Of a stretch of 64,000 nucleotides of DNA, positions 26,119 through 34,283 are shown in pieces. Numbering within the stretch: position 1 is the stretch's first letter; each line of letters opens with the position of its first letter. The stretch comes from Cupriavidus phytohabitans (lineage in GTDB: Bacteria; Pseudomonadota; Gammaproteobacteria; Burkholderiales; Burkholderiaceae). The stretch is taken from positions 41,066-105,065 of the forward strand of contig NZ_AUFE01000021.1 in the NCBI RefSeq assembly GCF_000426345.1, written 5' to 3'. The notes below the pieces were generated by a model, which worked only from the letters and a program-made list of their open reading frames with translations, was not told the DNA's origin and searched no databases. A program made the translations under genes and the position numbers.

Positions 26119-26374
26119 GGTTGTCGGGGCGCGGTGCACGGGTGGAGGTGTCGCAACTTTATCCTGTCCCGGGGCACATTTCCATGACGGCCGCCGCGGG
26201 AACACCGGCTACCGTGCGACAGGGCGCGAACGATTATTCAGAAAATTTCAACAACTTGTTTCACGAAGGACCCCGCGAGTACGCACCAGCCTGCCTAAAC
26301 TCTCTTCACCGGTCGATGCAAAGTCAACGCACACAGCAGATCCGCTACAGCACAACCCAGCAAACGGTCATTCA

Positions 26375-26387
26375 GATTTTCAAAATC
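26375..26387. promoter_or_regulatory. 13-bp palindrome before the flavodoxin gene
   Basis: GATTTTCAAAATC is a perfect palindrome 15 bp upstream of the ATG at 26403, overlapping the ribosome-binding region. It could be an operator; no neighbouring regulator is obvious. Confidence 0.4.
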
Positions 26388-26402
26388 AAGGGACTAGACA
26401 CC

Positions 26403-27023
26403 ATGCATACCCAACCCACCCGCGTCGCCATCGTCTACCACAGCGGCTACGGCCACACCGCCAGGCAGGCCCAGGCCGTCGCTCGCGGCGCCGGCAGCGT
26501 GGCGGGCGCCGAAAGCCTGCTGATTCCGGTCGAGGACATCGACCAGCACTGGGACACGCTGGAGCAGGTCGACGCCATCATCTTCGGCGCACCGACCTAC
26601 ATGGGCAGCGCCTCGGCGCAGTTCAAGGGCTTCATGGACGCCACCTCGCGTAATGTCTTCGCCAAGGGCGGCAAGTGGGCCAACAAGGTCGCGGCCGGCT
26701 TCACCAACGCCGCTTCGCGTTCGGGCGACAAGCTGGCAACGCTGCAGCAGATGGCCATCTTCGCCGCGCAGCACGGCATGCACTGGGTCAACCTGGGCCT
26801 GCCTCCGGGTCACAACAACTCCAAGTCGACCGAAGACTCGCTGAACCGCCACGGCTTCTTCCTGGGCGCCGCCGCGCAGTCCGACGCCGATGTCAGCGCC
26901 GAGGTGGCGCCGCCGCCGGCCGACCTGCGCACCGCCGAGCACCTGGGGGCGCGCGTGGCCGAGGTGGCGCAGCAACTGGTGGCTGGCCAGCGCGCGCTGG
27001 CAGCACTGAAGCAAGCCGCCTGA
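26403..27023 (+). CDS. Flavodoxin-family NAD(P)H:quinone oxidoreductase
   Basis: A 206-residue flavodoxin-fold protein of the WrbA/NADPH-quinone reductase group. The FMN phosphate loop is visible (YHSGYGHTARQA, residues 12-23), and the isoalloxazine-binding loop is FGAPTYMGSASAQFKGFMD, followed by WANKVAAGFTNAAS. Such enzymes make two-electron reductions of quinones, which limits oxidative stress. The frame is open from 26040, but ATG 26403 matches the family start and has AAGGGAC upstream. It is monocistronic, ending before a strong terminator. Confidence 0.88.
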   Translation: MHTQPTRVAIVYHSGYGHTARQAQAVARGAGSVAGAESLLIPVEDIDQHWDTLEQVDAIIFGAPTYMGSASAQFKGFMDATSRNVFAKGGKWANKVAAGFTNAASRSGDKLATLQQMAIFAAQHGMHWVNLGLPPGHNNSKSTEDSLNRHGFFLGAAAQSDADVSAEVAPPPADLRTAEHLGARVAEVAQQLVAGQRALAALKQAA

Positions 27024-27056
27024 TCTTTCGCCACGCCTTACGCGTACCCTGCCCTG

Positions 27057-27084
27057 CCGGCCCTTCGGGGCCGGTTTGCGTTTT
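27057..27084 (+). terminator. Terminator after the flavodoxin gene
   Basis: Stem CCGGCCC/GGGCCGG with a TTCG tetraloop (27057-27074), followed by TTTGCGTTTT. It separates the flavodoxin gene from the nrdD operon. Confidence 0.85.
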
Positions 27085-27185
27085 GGCGGACGTGCGTTGC
27101 GACGCAGCGGGAATGCCCCGCCCATCAATATGGCTTTGCGTCCGCGCAAACACAGCCCCCGCCGGCCAGGCGCCAGCCACGCCGG

Positions 27186-27199
27186 TTGACAGCCATCAA
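27186..27199. promoter_or_regulatory. FNR/ANR-like box upstream of nrdD
   Basis: TTGACAGCCATCAA matches the FNR consensus TTGAT-N4-ATCAA with one mismatch. It is about 90 bp upstream of the nrdD ATG. An FNR-type regulator is encoded at 11354-12148, and anaerobic activation of a class III reductase is biologically expected. Confidence 0.65.
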
Positions 27200-27235
27200 C
27201 CCGGGTGCTGAACACCTGACTTCGGCAACGCACCA

Positions 27236-27282
27236 CCACTATATGTAGTGCTAATCTGCGCAACATACACTACATAAAGGGG
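27236..27282. promoter_or_regulatory. nrdR box: Tandem NrdR boxes in the nrdD promoter
   Basis: CCACTATATGTAGTGC (27236-27251) matches 13 of 16 positions of the NrdR box ACACTATATATAGTGT. A second copy, ACACTACATAAAGGGG (27267-27282), matches about 12. Their starts are 31 bp apart, three helical turns, which is the spacing known for NrdR box pairs. The second box overlaps the ribosome binding site of nrdD. NrdR represses ribonucleotide reductase genes when dATP is high. Confidence 0.8.
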
Positions 27283-27287
27283 AAAGC

Positions 27288-29066
27288 ATGCGCGACGCAC
27301 AGCAAGCCGGCACGCCATCGCCGGCGCAGCACGGCGGCCAGGTCGACGTGGCCAGCGCCATGGAGGAATACCTGGCCCAGCGCGACTGGCGCGTGCGGGC
27401 CAACGCCAACCAGGGCTACAGCCTGGGCGGACTGATCCTCAACGTCGCCGGCAAGGTCACGGCCAACTACTGGCTGTCGCATATCTTCAGCCCGGAAGCT
27501 GGGCAGGCGCATCGCGACGGCGACCTGCATATCCATGACCTCGACATGCTGTCCGGCTACTGCGCCGGCTGGTCGCTGCGCCAGTTGCTGGCGGAAGGCT
27601 TCAACGGCGTGCCGGGCAAGGTCGAGGCCAACCCGCCCAGGCATATGTCGGCTGCCGTGGGCCAGATCGTCAACTTTCTCGGCACGCTGCAGAACGAGTG
27701 GGCCGGCGCGCAGGCATTTTCCAGTTTCGACACCTACATGGCGCCGTTCGTGCGGCACGACCGCATGGACTACCGCGCGGTGCGCCAGTCGATGCAGGAG
27801 CTGGTGTTCAACCTGAACGTGCCGAGCCGCTGGGGCACGCAGACGCCGTTCACCAACCTCACCTTCGACTGGACCTGCCCGCAAGACCTGGCCGGCCAGG
27901 TGCCGTATATCGCCGGCGAGGAAATGCCGTTCACCTACGGCGACCTCCAGCCGGAGATGGACATGATCAATCGCGCCTACATCGAGGTGATGACGCAGGG
28001 TGATGCGCGCGGGCGCGCCTTCACCTTCCCGATCCCTACCTACAACATCACGCCGGACTTCGACTGGGACCATGCCAACGCCGAGCCGCTGTTCGAGATG
28101 ACGGCGCGCTACGGGCTGCCCTACTTCCAGAATTTCATCAATTCAGACCTGGAACCGCACATGGTCCGCTCCATGTGCTGCCGCCTGCAGCTGGACCTGC
28201 GCGAACTGCTCAAGCGCGGCAACGGCCTGTTCGGCTCGGCCGAGCAGACCGGCTCGGTCGGCGTGGTCACGGTCAACTGCGCGCGCCTGGGCTACCTGCA
28301 CCGGGGCGACGAGGCGGGGCTGATGGCGGCACTGGACCGCCTGCTGGCGCTGGGCCGCGATGTGCTCGAAGACAAGCGCCGCGTGGTGCAGCACTACATG
28401 GACGCGGGGCTGTACCCCTATACGCGCCGCTACCTCGGCACGCTGCGCAACCACTTCAGCACGCTCGGCGTCAACGGCATCAACGAGATGATCCGGAATT
28501 TCTCCGGCGACGCCGACGACGTCACGACGCCTGGCGGGCATGCCATGGCATTGCGGCTGCTCGACCATGTGCGTGCGCGCATCGGCGAGTTCCAGGAAGC
28601 GACGGGCCACCTCTATAACCTGGAGGCAACGCCGGCCGAAGGCACTACCTACCGCTTCGCGCGCGAAGACCGCAAGCGCTGGCCCGACATCCTGCAGGCG
28701 GGCACGGCCGAGCAGCCCTACTACACCAACTCCAGCCAGCTCCCGGCCGGCTATACCGACGATCCGTTCACCGCGCTGTCGATGCAGGAAGCGCTGCAAG
28801 GCAAGTACACCGGCGGCACCGTGCTGCACCTGTACATGAACGAAGCCCTGTCCAGCGCACAAGCCTGCAAGGCGCTGGTCCGGCGCGCGCTGACGCGCTT
28901 CCGCGTGCCATATCTGACGATCACGCCCACCTTCTCGATCTGCCCGAAGCACGGCTACCTGAGCGGGCGCCACGAGTTCTGTCCCCGGTGCGATGCCGAG
29001 TTGCTGGCACGCACCCCAGCCGCGGCCAGCGCGCCGCAAACCCAACCTGAAGAGGAGCTCTCATGA
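27288..29066 (+). CDS. nrdD: Class III ribonucleotide reductase, catalytic part (lacks glycyl domain)
   Basis: A 592-residue NrdD of the Thermotoga-like subgroup, making dNTPs without oxygen. Residues 25-560 show the ten-stranded barrel features: GDLHIHDLDM, QNEWAGAQAFSSFDTYM, FPIPTYNITPDFDWD, the radical-cysteine region SMCCRLQLDLREL, GLFGSAEQTGSVGVVTVN and NFSTLGVNG-like loops. The zinc site is CPKHGY...CPRCD. The chain ends with a linker and stops before the glycyl-radical motif every class III enzyme needs. That motif is coded by the next ORF, which overlaps the stop by 4 nt. No ATP-cone domain is present. Confidence 0.93.
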   Translation: MRDAQQAGTPSPAQHGGQVDVASAMEEYLAQRDWRVRANANQGYSLGGLILNVAGKVTANYWLSHIFSPEAGQAHRDGDLHIHDLDMLSGYCAGWSLRQLLAEGFNGVPGKVEANPPRHMSAAVGQIVNFLGTLQNEWAGAQAFSSFDTYMAPFVRHDRMDYRAVRQSMQELVFNLNVPSRWGTQTPFTNLTFDWTCPQDLAGQVPYIAGEEMPFTYGDLQPEMDMINRAYIEVMTQGDARGRAFTFPIPTYNITPDFDWDHANAEPLFEMTARYGLPYFQNFINSDLEPHMVRSMCCRLQLDLRELLKRGNGLFGSAEQTGSVGVVTVNCARLGYLHRGDEAGLMAALDRLLALGRDVLEDKRRVVQHYMDAGLYPYTRRYLGTLRNHFSTLGVNGINEMIRNFSGDADDVTTPGGHAMALRLLDHVRARIGEFQEATGHLYNLEATPAEGTTYRFAREDRKRWPDILQAGTAEQPYYTNSSQLPAGYTDDPFTALSMQEALQGKYTGGTVLHLYMNEALSSAQACKALVRRALTRFRVPYLTITPTFSICPKHGYLSGRHEFCPRCDAELLARTPAAASAPQTQPEEELS

Positions 29067-29236
29067 ATACCGAATCGCGCCAGCCAGCCACGCCGGCCCT
29101 CGATCCCACCCTGCGTACCCGCTGCGAGGTCTGGACCCGGGTGATGGGCTACCACCGGCCCGTGACGTCCTTCAACACCGGCAAGCAAGGGGAATTCAAT
29201 GAGCGGCGTTTCTTTACTGAAAGCGCCTGTCGCTGA
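29063..29236 (+). CDS. Separate glycyl-radical domain of NrdD (57 residues)
   Basis: A 57-residue ORF containing RTRCEVWTRVMGYHRPV and then TSFNTGKQGEFNERRFF, which is the C-terminal glycyl-radical segment of class III reductases; Gly29 is the expected radical site. It has its own start (ATG overlapping the nrdD TGA as ATGA) and a strong ribosome binding site (GAAGAGGAG, 5 nt spacing). It is in a different frame from nrdD, and its last 38 nt overlap nrdG. Either the domain works as a separate subunit, like GrcA (YfiD) for pyruvate formate-lyase, or nrdD is frameshifted. The start site and linker favour a true split. Confidence 0.8.
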   Translation: MNTESRQPATPALDPTLRTRCEVWTRVMGYHRPVTSFNTGKQGEFNERRFFTESACR

Positions 29237-29963
29237 CGGCCCCTGCCTCACGGCCATACCGGTGCCTGCGCCAGCGGCCGCCGCGTCATTGCAGGGCGGG
29301 CCGGCGCTCGCCGGCCTGGTGCCGTTCTCCAGCGTGGACTGGCCCGGACAGCTGGCGGCGGTGCTGTTTATTGCCGGCTGCCCGTGGCGCTGCGGCTATT
29401 GCCACAATGCCCACCTGCAGCGGCGCCATGCGGCCTACGCCTGGCCAGCGCTGCTGGACTGGCTGAAGACCCGCGCCGGGCTGCTCGACGGCGTGGTGTT
29501 TTCCGGGGGCGAGCCGCTCAGCGAAGCGCGCCTGCCGGGGCTGGCCGCGGCGGTGCGCGCGCTCGGTTTCAGGGTGGGCTTGCATACCGCCGGCATCTAT
29601 CCGCAACGGCTCGCCGCGCTGTTGCCACAGCTGGACTGGGTCGGGCTGGATATCAAGGCGGACGCGGCCGGTCACGATGCGCTGGTCGGACGGCCCGGCG
29701 GCCTGGCGCGGGTGCAGGCCAGCCTGGCGCAACTGCTCGGCGCCGGCGTTCCGTTCGAATGCCGGACTACCTGGGATCCTTCCTGCCTCAGCGAGCCGCG
29801 CTTGCTGGCGCTGGCACGCTCGCTTGCCGAGCAAGGCGTGCGCCACTATGCCGTGCAGGCCTGCCGGACGGGAACCGCCGCAGTGCCTGGCGCATCGTTG
29901 AGTGGGCCGGCGCGCGAGGCGCTGGCGTCATGGTTCGAGACGTTCTGCTACCGCGAAGGCTGA
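29199..29963 (+). CDS. nrdG: Anaerobic ribonucleotide reductase activase (radical SAM)
   Basis: A 254-residue radical SAM enzyme that makes the glycyl radical in NrdD. The [4Fe-4S] motif is C61-x3-C65-x2-C68 (GCPWRCGYCHN), and the SAM-binding GGE motif is in VVFSGGEPLSE. Further conserved parts are LDWVGLDIKAD and FECRTTWDP. Start ATG 29199 has AAGGGG 6 nt upstream and overlaps the glycyl-domain ORF. An N-terminal extension of about 38 Pro/Ala-rich residues precedes the core. It is the last gene of the operon. Confidence 0.92.
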   Translation: MSGVSLLKAPVADGPCLTAIPVPAPAAAASLQGGPALAGLVPFSSVDWPGQLAAVLFIAGCPWRCGYCHNAHLQRRHAAYAWPALLDWLKTRAGLLDGVVFSGGEPLSEARLPGLAAAVRALGFRVGLHTAGIYPQRLAALLPQLDWVGLDIKADAAGHDALVGRPGGLARVQASLAQLLGAGVPFECRTTWDPSCLSEPRLLALARSLAEQGVRHYAVQACRTGTAAVPGASLSGPAREALASWFETFCYREG

Positions 29964-30143
29964 GGCGCACCGCCCTGCGCGTAGTTGGCGTTCAGTCTGC
30001 AAATGATTCCGTGAAAATTTCCCTCAAGCCCCGCCTTCCCGCGTCGATAACAGTAGGTTGAGGCGTCAAGCGTGCGGGCCGGCAAGCCGGCACCGGCGAG
30101 GCGCCATAACAGCCGACTTGGAAAGCTGGGAAACGGAGGAGAC

Positions 30144-31247
30144 ATGCAGAACCTGGGGATACGGATAAGGCTTGGCGCGGCGTTTGGCGCCATGTGGGCA
30201 CTGGCGGCGGTCGGCTTCGCAATCGCACTGCCGCGCATGCAGGGAGCCGGCGACGGCAACGCGCGCACCCTGCTGGTGGCGCTTGGCGTGGCTGGGTTGG
30301 TGGTGGCGGTGGCGGCCACCTGGGCGCTGGCGCGCGGCATCGAGGCGCCACTGGCCGAAGCGGTCTATATCGCCGAAACAGTGGCCGCCGGCGACCTGAG
30401 CCAGGACTTCGAGACCGAGCGCGGCGGCGAATTCGGCCGGCTGCTGGGCGGGCTGGGCGAAATGGAAGACATGCTCACCGACCTGGTGACGCGCATCAAG
30501 GCCGCCACCGATTCGATCGGCGCGGCCTCGCACCAGATCGCCGCCGGCAATACCGACCTGTCGCAGCGCACCGAGGAACAGGCCGCCTCGCTGCAGCAGA
30601 CCGCTGCCAGCATGGGCGAACTGACCGCGATGGTGCGCCAGAACACCGAACGCGCGCGCGCGGCCAACGGCCTCGCGGAAGCCGCGTCCGGCATCGCGGA
30701 GCGCGGCGGCGAGGTGGTCGGCAACGTGGTCCAGACCATGTCGGCGATCAGCGCCAGCTCGCGCAAGGTCACCGACATCATCGAAGTGATCGAAGGCATT
30801 GCCTTCCAGACCAACATCCTCGCGCTGAACGCCGCGGTCGAAGCCGCGCGCGCCGGCGAGCAGGGCCGCGGCTTCGCCGTGGTCGCTGGCGAAGTGCGCA
30901 CGCTGGCGCAACGCAGCGCCGCGGCGGCCAAGGAGATCAAGCAGCTGATCGATGCCTCGGTGCAACAGGTGGACAGCGGCTCGGCGCTGGTGGGCCAGGC
31001 CGGCGAGACCATGCATGAAATCGTGCAGTCGGTCGGCCGCGTGACGGCGCTGCTGGGCGAGATCACCGTGGCGTCGGAACAGCAGAGCGCGGGGATCGCG
31101 CAAGTGAATGAAGCGGTCGCGCAGATGGACAGCGTGACGCAGCAGAACGCCGCGCTGGTGGAGCAGGCTGCCAGTGCTTCGAGTGCGCTGGCGGGGCAGG
31201 CTACGGCGCTGCAGCAGGTGGTGGGGGAGTTCAAGCTGGAGGCTTGA
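30144..31247 (+). CDS. Methyl-accepting chemotaxis protein with minimal periplasmic loop
   Basis: A 367-residue transducer. Two membrane helices (about 9-28 and 42-62) are joined by only some 13 residues. A HAMP linker follows, then a full cytoplasmic signalling domain with the hairpin tip ([37 protein letters not shown]). Typical Tsr/Tar-like MCPs have about 150 periplasmic residues, so the ligand domain is missing. Adaptation heptads ([17 protein letters not shown]) are present, but the C-terminal NWETF-type CheR tether is absent. ATG 30144 follows GGAGGAG. It may sense membrane state or internal signals. Confidence 0.9.
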   Translation: MQNLGIRIRLGAAFGAMWALAAVGFAIALPRMQGAGDGNARTLLVALGVAGLVVAVAATWALARGIEAPLAEAVYIAETVAAGDLSQDFETERGGEFGRLLGGLGEMEDMLTDLVTRIKAATDSIGAASHQIAAGNTDLSQRTEEQAASLQQTAASMGELTAMVRQNTERARAANGLAEAASGIAERGGEVVGNVVQTMSAISASSRKVTDIIEVIEGIAFQTNILALNAAVEAARAGEQGRGFAVVAGEVRTLAQRSAAAAKEIKQLIDASVQQVDSGSALVGQAGETMHEIVQSVGRVTALLGEITVASEQQSAGIAQVNEAVAQMDSVTQQNAALVEQAASASSALAGQATALQQVVGEFKLEA

Positions 31248-31295
31248 GCGGGGATTGCGCCGAGTATTCCGGGCCGACAGCACTGCGAATGTGGT

Positions 31296-31326
31296 CTCCT
31301 CTCTCCCATTTATGGGAGAGGGGAGC
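31296..31326. repeat. Dispersed CTCTCCC/GGGAGAG hairpin repeat, copy 1
   Basis: An imperfect hairpin (stem CTCCTCTCTCCCA / TGGGAGAGGGGAG) lies between the convergent MCP and aminotransferase genes. Similar sequence occurs at 47011, 51489 and 51608. It is probably a REP-like extragenic element that may also end both transcripts. Confidence 0.6.
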
Positions 31327-31386
31327 AAGCCGACGGAATGGGATCCGTCCCCGGCTTTCCCAAGCGGCCTTCGCCGCGTTACTGCC

Positions 31387-32730
31387 TTACACCGCCGCAG
31401 CCACCCCAACCGGCAGCACCGCCTGCACAGCCTTGGCAAAGCGCTCCACGATATTGTCGATATCCCGTTCGGTGCAGATGAACGGCGGCGCAAACAACAC
31501 ATGGTCGCCGCGCACGCCGTCCACGGTGCCGCCCATCGGATAGACCAGCAACCCGTTCTGCATCGCCGCCGACTTCAGCCGCGCGTGCGTCTTCAGCGCG
31601 GGATCCAGCGTCGCCTTGCTGTCGCGGTCAGCGACAAACTCCACGCCGACGAACAACCCGCGCCCGCGCACGTCGCCCAGGTTGGGATGCCCGCCCAGCG
31701 CCTCGCGCAGCCGCGCGCGCAGTTGTGCGCCGCGGGCCAGCACATTGGCCAGCAGCCTGTCTTCGGCAATCGTGCGCTGCACCGCGAGCGCCGCCGCGCA
31801 TGCGGTGGCATGGCCGATGTAGGTATGGCCGTGCTGGAAGAAGCCGCTGCCGCCGACGATGGCGTCATAGATGCGGCGCGTGGACAGCATCGCCCCGATG
31901 GGCTGGTAGCCGGCCCCGAGGCCCTTGGCAATGGTGACGATATCCGGCACCACGCCATCCTCTTCGCACGCGAACAGGTAGCCGGTGCGGCCCATGCCGG
32001 ACATCACTTCGTCCAGGATCAGCAGCACGCCGTACTTGTCGCACACGGCGCGGATGCGCTTCAGGTAATCGCCCACGGGCGGCACTGCGCCGGCAGTGGC
32101 GCCGACCACCGTCTCGGCGACGAAAGCGGCGACGGTATCCGGTCCCAGTTCCAGAATCTTCGCTTCGAGTTCGTCGGCGAGGCGCTGTGCGTACTGCGCG
32201 TCGGTCTCGCCAGCCTGCTGGTCGCGATAGGCGTAGCACGGCGACACGTGGTGCGCCGGCACCAGCAGCGGCAGGAACGGTTCGCGCCGCCATGCATTGC
32301 CGCCGATCGCCAGCGCGCCAAGGGTGTTGCCGTGGTAGCTCTGGCGGCGCGCGATGAAATGGCGGCGGCTCGGCTGGCCCACTTCGACGAAATACTGGCG
32401 CGCGAGCTTCAGCGCCGATTCCACGGCCTCGGAGCCGCCCGAAACGAAATACACATGGTCGAGATCTCCGGGCGCGGCTTGCGCCAGCGTTTCGGCCAGC
32501 GTTTCCGACACCTCGGTGGTGAAGAACGAGGTATGCGCGTAGGCGATGGTGTCGAGCTGCGACTTGATCGCCTCGATTACGCGCGGGTGGGCGTGGCCCA
32601 GGCACGACACGGCAGCGCCGCCGGAAGCATCGAGGTAGCGCTTGCCCGCGCTGTCGATCAGTTCGATGCCCTGCCCGGCAACGGCGACGGGCAGTGTCTG
32701 GCGCGGATTGCGATGGAATACGTGGGTCAT
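31387..32730 (-). CDS. Class III PLP-dependent aminotransferase
   Basis: A 447-residue omega-aminotransferase-type enzyme. Visible features are the PLP phosphate loop (FVSGGSEAVESALKLAR, near residue 100), the pocket residues YHGNT, the conserved Asp in LLILDEVMSGMGRTG and the Schiff-base Lys269 in TIAKGLGAGYQPIGA. It would move an amino group between an amine or amino acid and a keto acid. It is the third gene of an operon, 33 bp after the D-aminoacylase, so the substrate is likely an amino acid freed from an N-acyl form. Confidence 0.88.
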   Translation of the reverse strand: MTHVFHRNPRQTLPVAVAGQGIELIDSAGKRYLDASGGAAVSCLGHAHPRVIEAIKSQLDTIAYAHTSFFTTEVSETLAETLAQAAPGDLDHVYFVSGGSEAVESALKLARQYFVEVGQPSRRHFIARRQSYHGNTLGALAIGGNAWRREPFLPLLVPAHHVSPCYAYRDQQAGETDAQYAQRLADELEAKILELGPDTVAAFVAETVVGATAGAVPPVGDYLKRIRAVCDKYGVLLILDEVMSGMGRTGYLFACEEDGVVPDIVTIAKGLGAGYQPIGAMLSTRRIYDAIVGGSGFFQHGHTYIGHATACAAALAVQRTIAEDRLLANVLARGAQLRARLREALGGHPNLGDVRGRGLFVGVEFVADRDSKATLDPALKTHARLKSAAMQNGLLVYPMGGTVDGVRGDHVLFAPPFICTERDIDNIVERFAKAVQAVLPVGVAAAV

Positions 32731-32763
32731 GGTGGTGTTGAGGTGGCGGTGCCTTGCCGCGCG

Positions 32764-34269
32764 TCAGTGGCGCGCAGAGGATGATGCTTGTGCGGGCCGG
32801 CGCTGCAGCACACGGCCGGTGAATGCGGGACGCGCGCGCCCGTTGCTGTCGGCTGGCGCGTCCTGCTCCCAGACCTGCGCGCCATTGACCCAGACGCCAT
32901 GGATGCCGGTGCTGATCTGCAGCGGATCTTCGAAGGTGGCGCGGTCCCGCACGTGGTCGGCATCGAACAGGACCAGGTCAGCAAAGGCGCCCGGCACGAT
33001 CTGGCCCCGATCCTGCAGGCCGTACTGCTGCGCGGCCAGCCCTGACATCTTGTGGATCGCGGTCTCCAGCGTCATCAGCTGGTCTTCGCGCACCATGCGC
33101 GCGAGGATGCGCGGGAACGTGCCCCACTGGCGCGGGTGCGGGCGCGGGTCGAAGGGCAGGCCGTCCGAGCCGAACACGGTCAGCGGAAACTGCGCGATCC
33201 GTTCCACGTCGCGCTCGTCCATGATGAAGTAGATCGCCGCGGCGGGACGCAGCCTTTCCAGCAGCGCCTCTTCGTCCAGGCCAAGCTCTTGCATCAGTTC
33301 GTGGAAGTCGCGCCCGCCCGCAGCCGGATAGCCGGTTGACCAGGTGATCATGGTGCGAGTGGACTGGCGCACGCGGTCCAGCCGCAGCATGGTCGAGGTG
33401 GCCGGATACGGATGGCAGTCCAGACACAGCGGCTGCAGCCGCGCGGCGTCGGCAAGCAGGCGCAGCGTTTCGAGCGAGCGCCCGTGGTTGCGCTTGCCAG
33501 CCACCTTGTGGTGCGAGAACACCACCGGGCAACCCAGCGCGCGGCCGATGCGCAGCGCCTCTTCGATCGACGGCACGATCTGGTCGGTTTCGTCGCGCAG
33601 ATGCGTGGAATACAGGCCGCGATGCACGCGCACCGGCTCGCAGACGGCAATGATCTCGGCCTCGGTCGCTGCGGCCGCTGGCGGGTAGAAGGTGCCGGTC
33701 GACACGCCGAACGCACCTGCTGCCATCGCCAGCCCGACTTCGTCGCGCATGGCGGCGATCTCGGCCTCGGTGGCGGCGCGGTCCAGCTGCGACATGGCAC
33801 GCACGCGCAGCGTGGAGTGGCCCAGCAACGGCACCACGTTGACGTTGGCCGGCGTGGCGCGCAAAGCCTCAAGCCACTGCGCGAAGGTATCGAAGCGGAA
33901 CAGCCCGGCCGGGCCGAGCAGGTCCAGCGGCTGCGGCGGCGCACTGTTCACCAGGGGCGCCAGGCTGATACCGCAGTTTCCGGTGACCACCGTGGTGATG
34001 CCCTGCGAGACCTTGGGCGTCATGTCCCGATGCACCAGCAGGTAGCCGTCATCATGCGTGTGGGCATCGATAAAGCCCGGCGCCAGCACGCGGCCGGCGG
34101 CATCGACGCTGCGCGCGGCGCGCACCGCGCCGCAGTCGCCGATGGCCACGATGCGGTCACCCGTCACCGCGACATCGGCCACCCGCCGCGGCGCGCCGGT
34201 GCCGTCGACCACGGTGGCGTTGCGGAACACCAGGTCGGCGTGTCCGGGCGCAAATTGCGGCACTGCCAT
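32764..34269 (-). CDS. N-acyl-D-amino-acid deacylase family amidohydrolase
   Basis: A 501-residue amidohydrolase-superfamily enzyme of the D-aminoacylase type. Metal-binding His70 and His72 are in GFIDAHTHDD, with Cys99 in TGNCGISLAPL. Further features are STGTFYPP, SHHKVAGKRNHGRS, DCHPYPATSTML and Asp in VFGSDGLPFD. The residues match the D-aminoacylase metal site (His, His, Cys, His, His, Asp). It splits N-acyl-D-amino acids into acid and D-amino acid. ATG 34269 has AAGGA 6 nt upstream, so the earlier in-frame ATG at 34275 is less likely. It lies 14 bp after the Bug protein gene. Confidence 0.88.
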   Translation of the reverse strand: MAVPQFAPGHADLVFRNATVVDGTGAPRRVADVAVTGDRIVAIGDCGAVRAARSVDAAGRVLAPGFIDAHTHDDGYLLVHRDMTPKVSQGITTVVTGNCGISLAPLVNSAPPQPLDLLGPAGLFRFDTFAQWLEALRATPANVNVVPLLGHSTLRVRAMSQLDRAATEAEIAAMRDEVGLAMAAGAFGVSTGTFYPPAAAATEAEIIAVCEPVRVHRGLYSTHLRDETDQIVPSIEEALRIGRALGCPVVFSHHKVAGKRNHGRSLETLRLLADAARLQPLCLDCHPYPATSTMLRLDRVRQSTRTMITWSTGYPAAGGRDFHELMQELGLDEEALLERLRPAAAIYFIMDERDVERIAQFPLTVFGSDGLPFDPRPHPRQWGTFPRILARMVREDQLMTLETAIHKMSGLAAQQYGLQDRGQIVPGAFADLVLFDADHVRDRATFEDPLQISTGIHGVWVNGAQVWEQDAPADSNGRARPAFTGRVLQRRPAQASSSARH

Positions 34270-34283
34270 CGTCATTCCTTTGC

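Noticed and set aside
26119..26402. Possible cobalamin riboswitch before the broken TonB receptor
   Set aside because: The CCGGTG-like words on the minus strand are there, but the B12 box and conserved core order are not.
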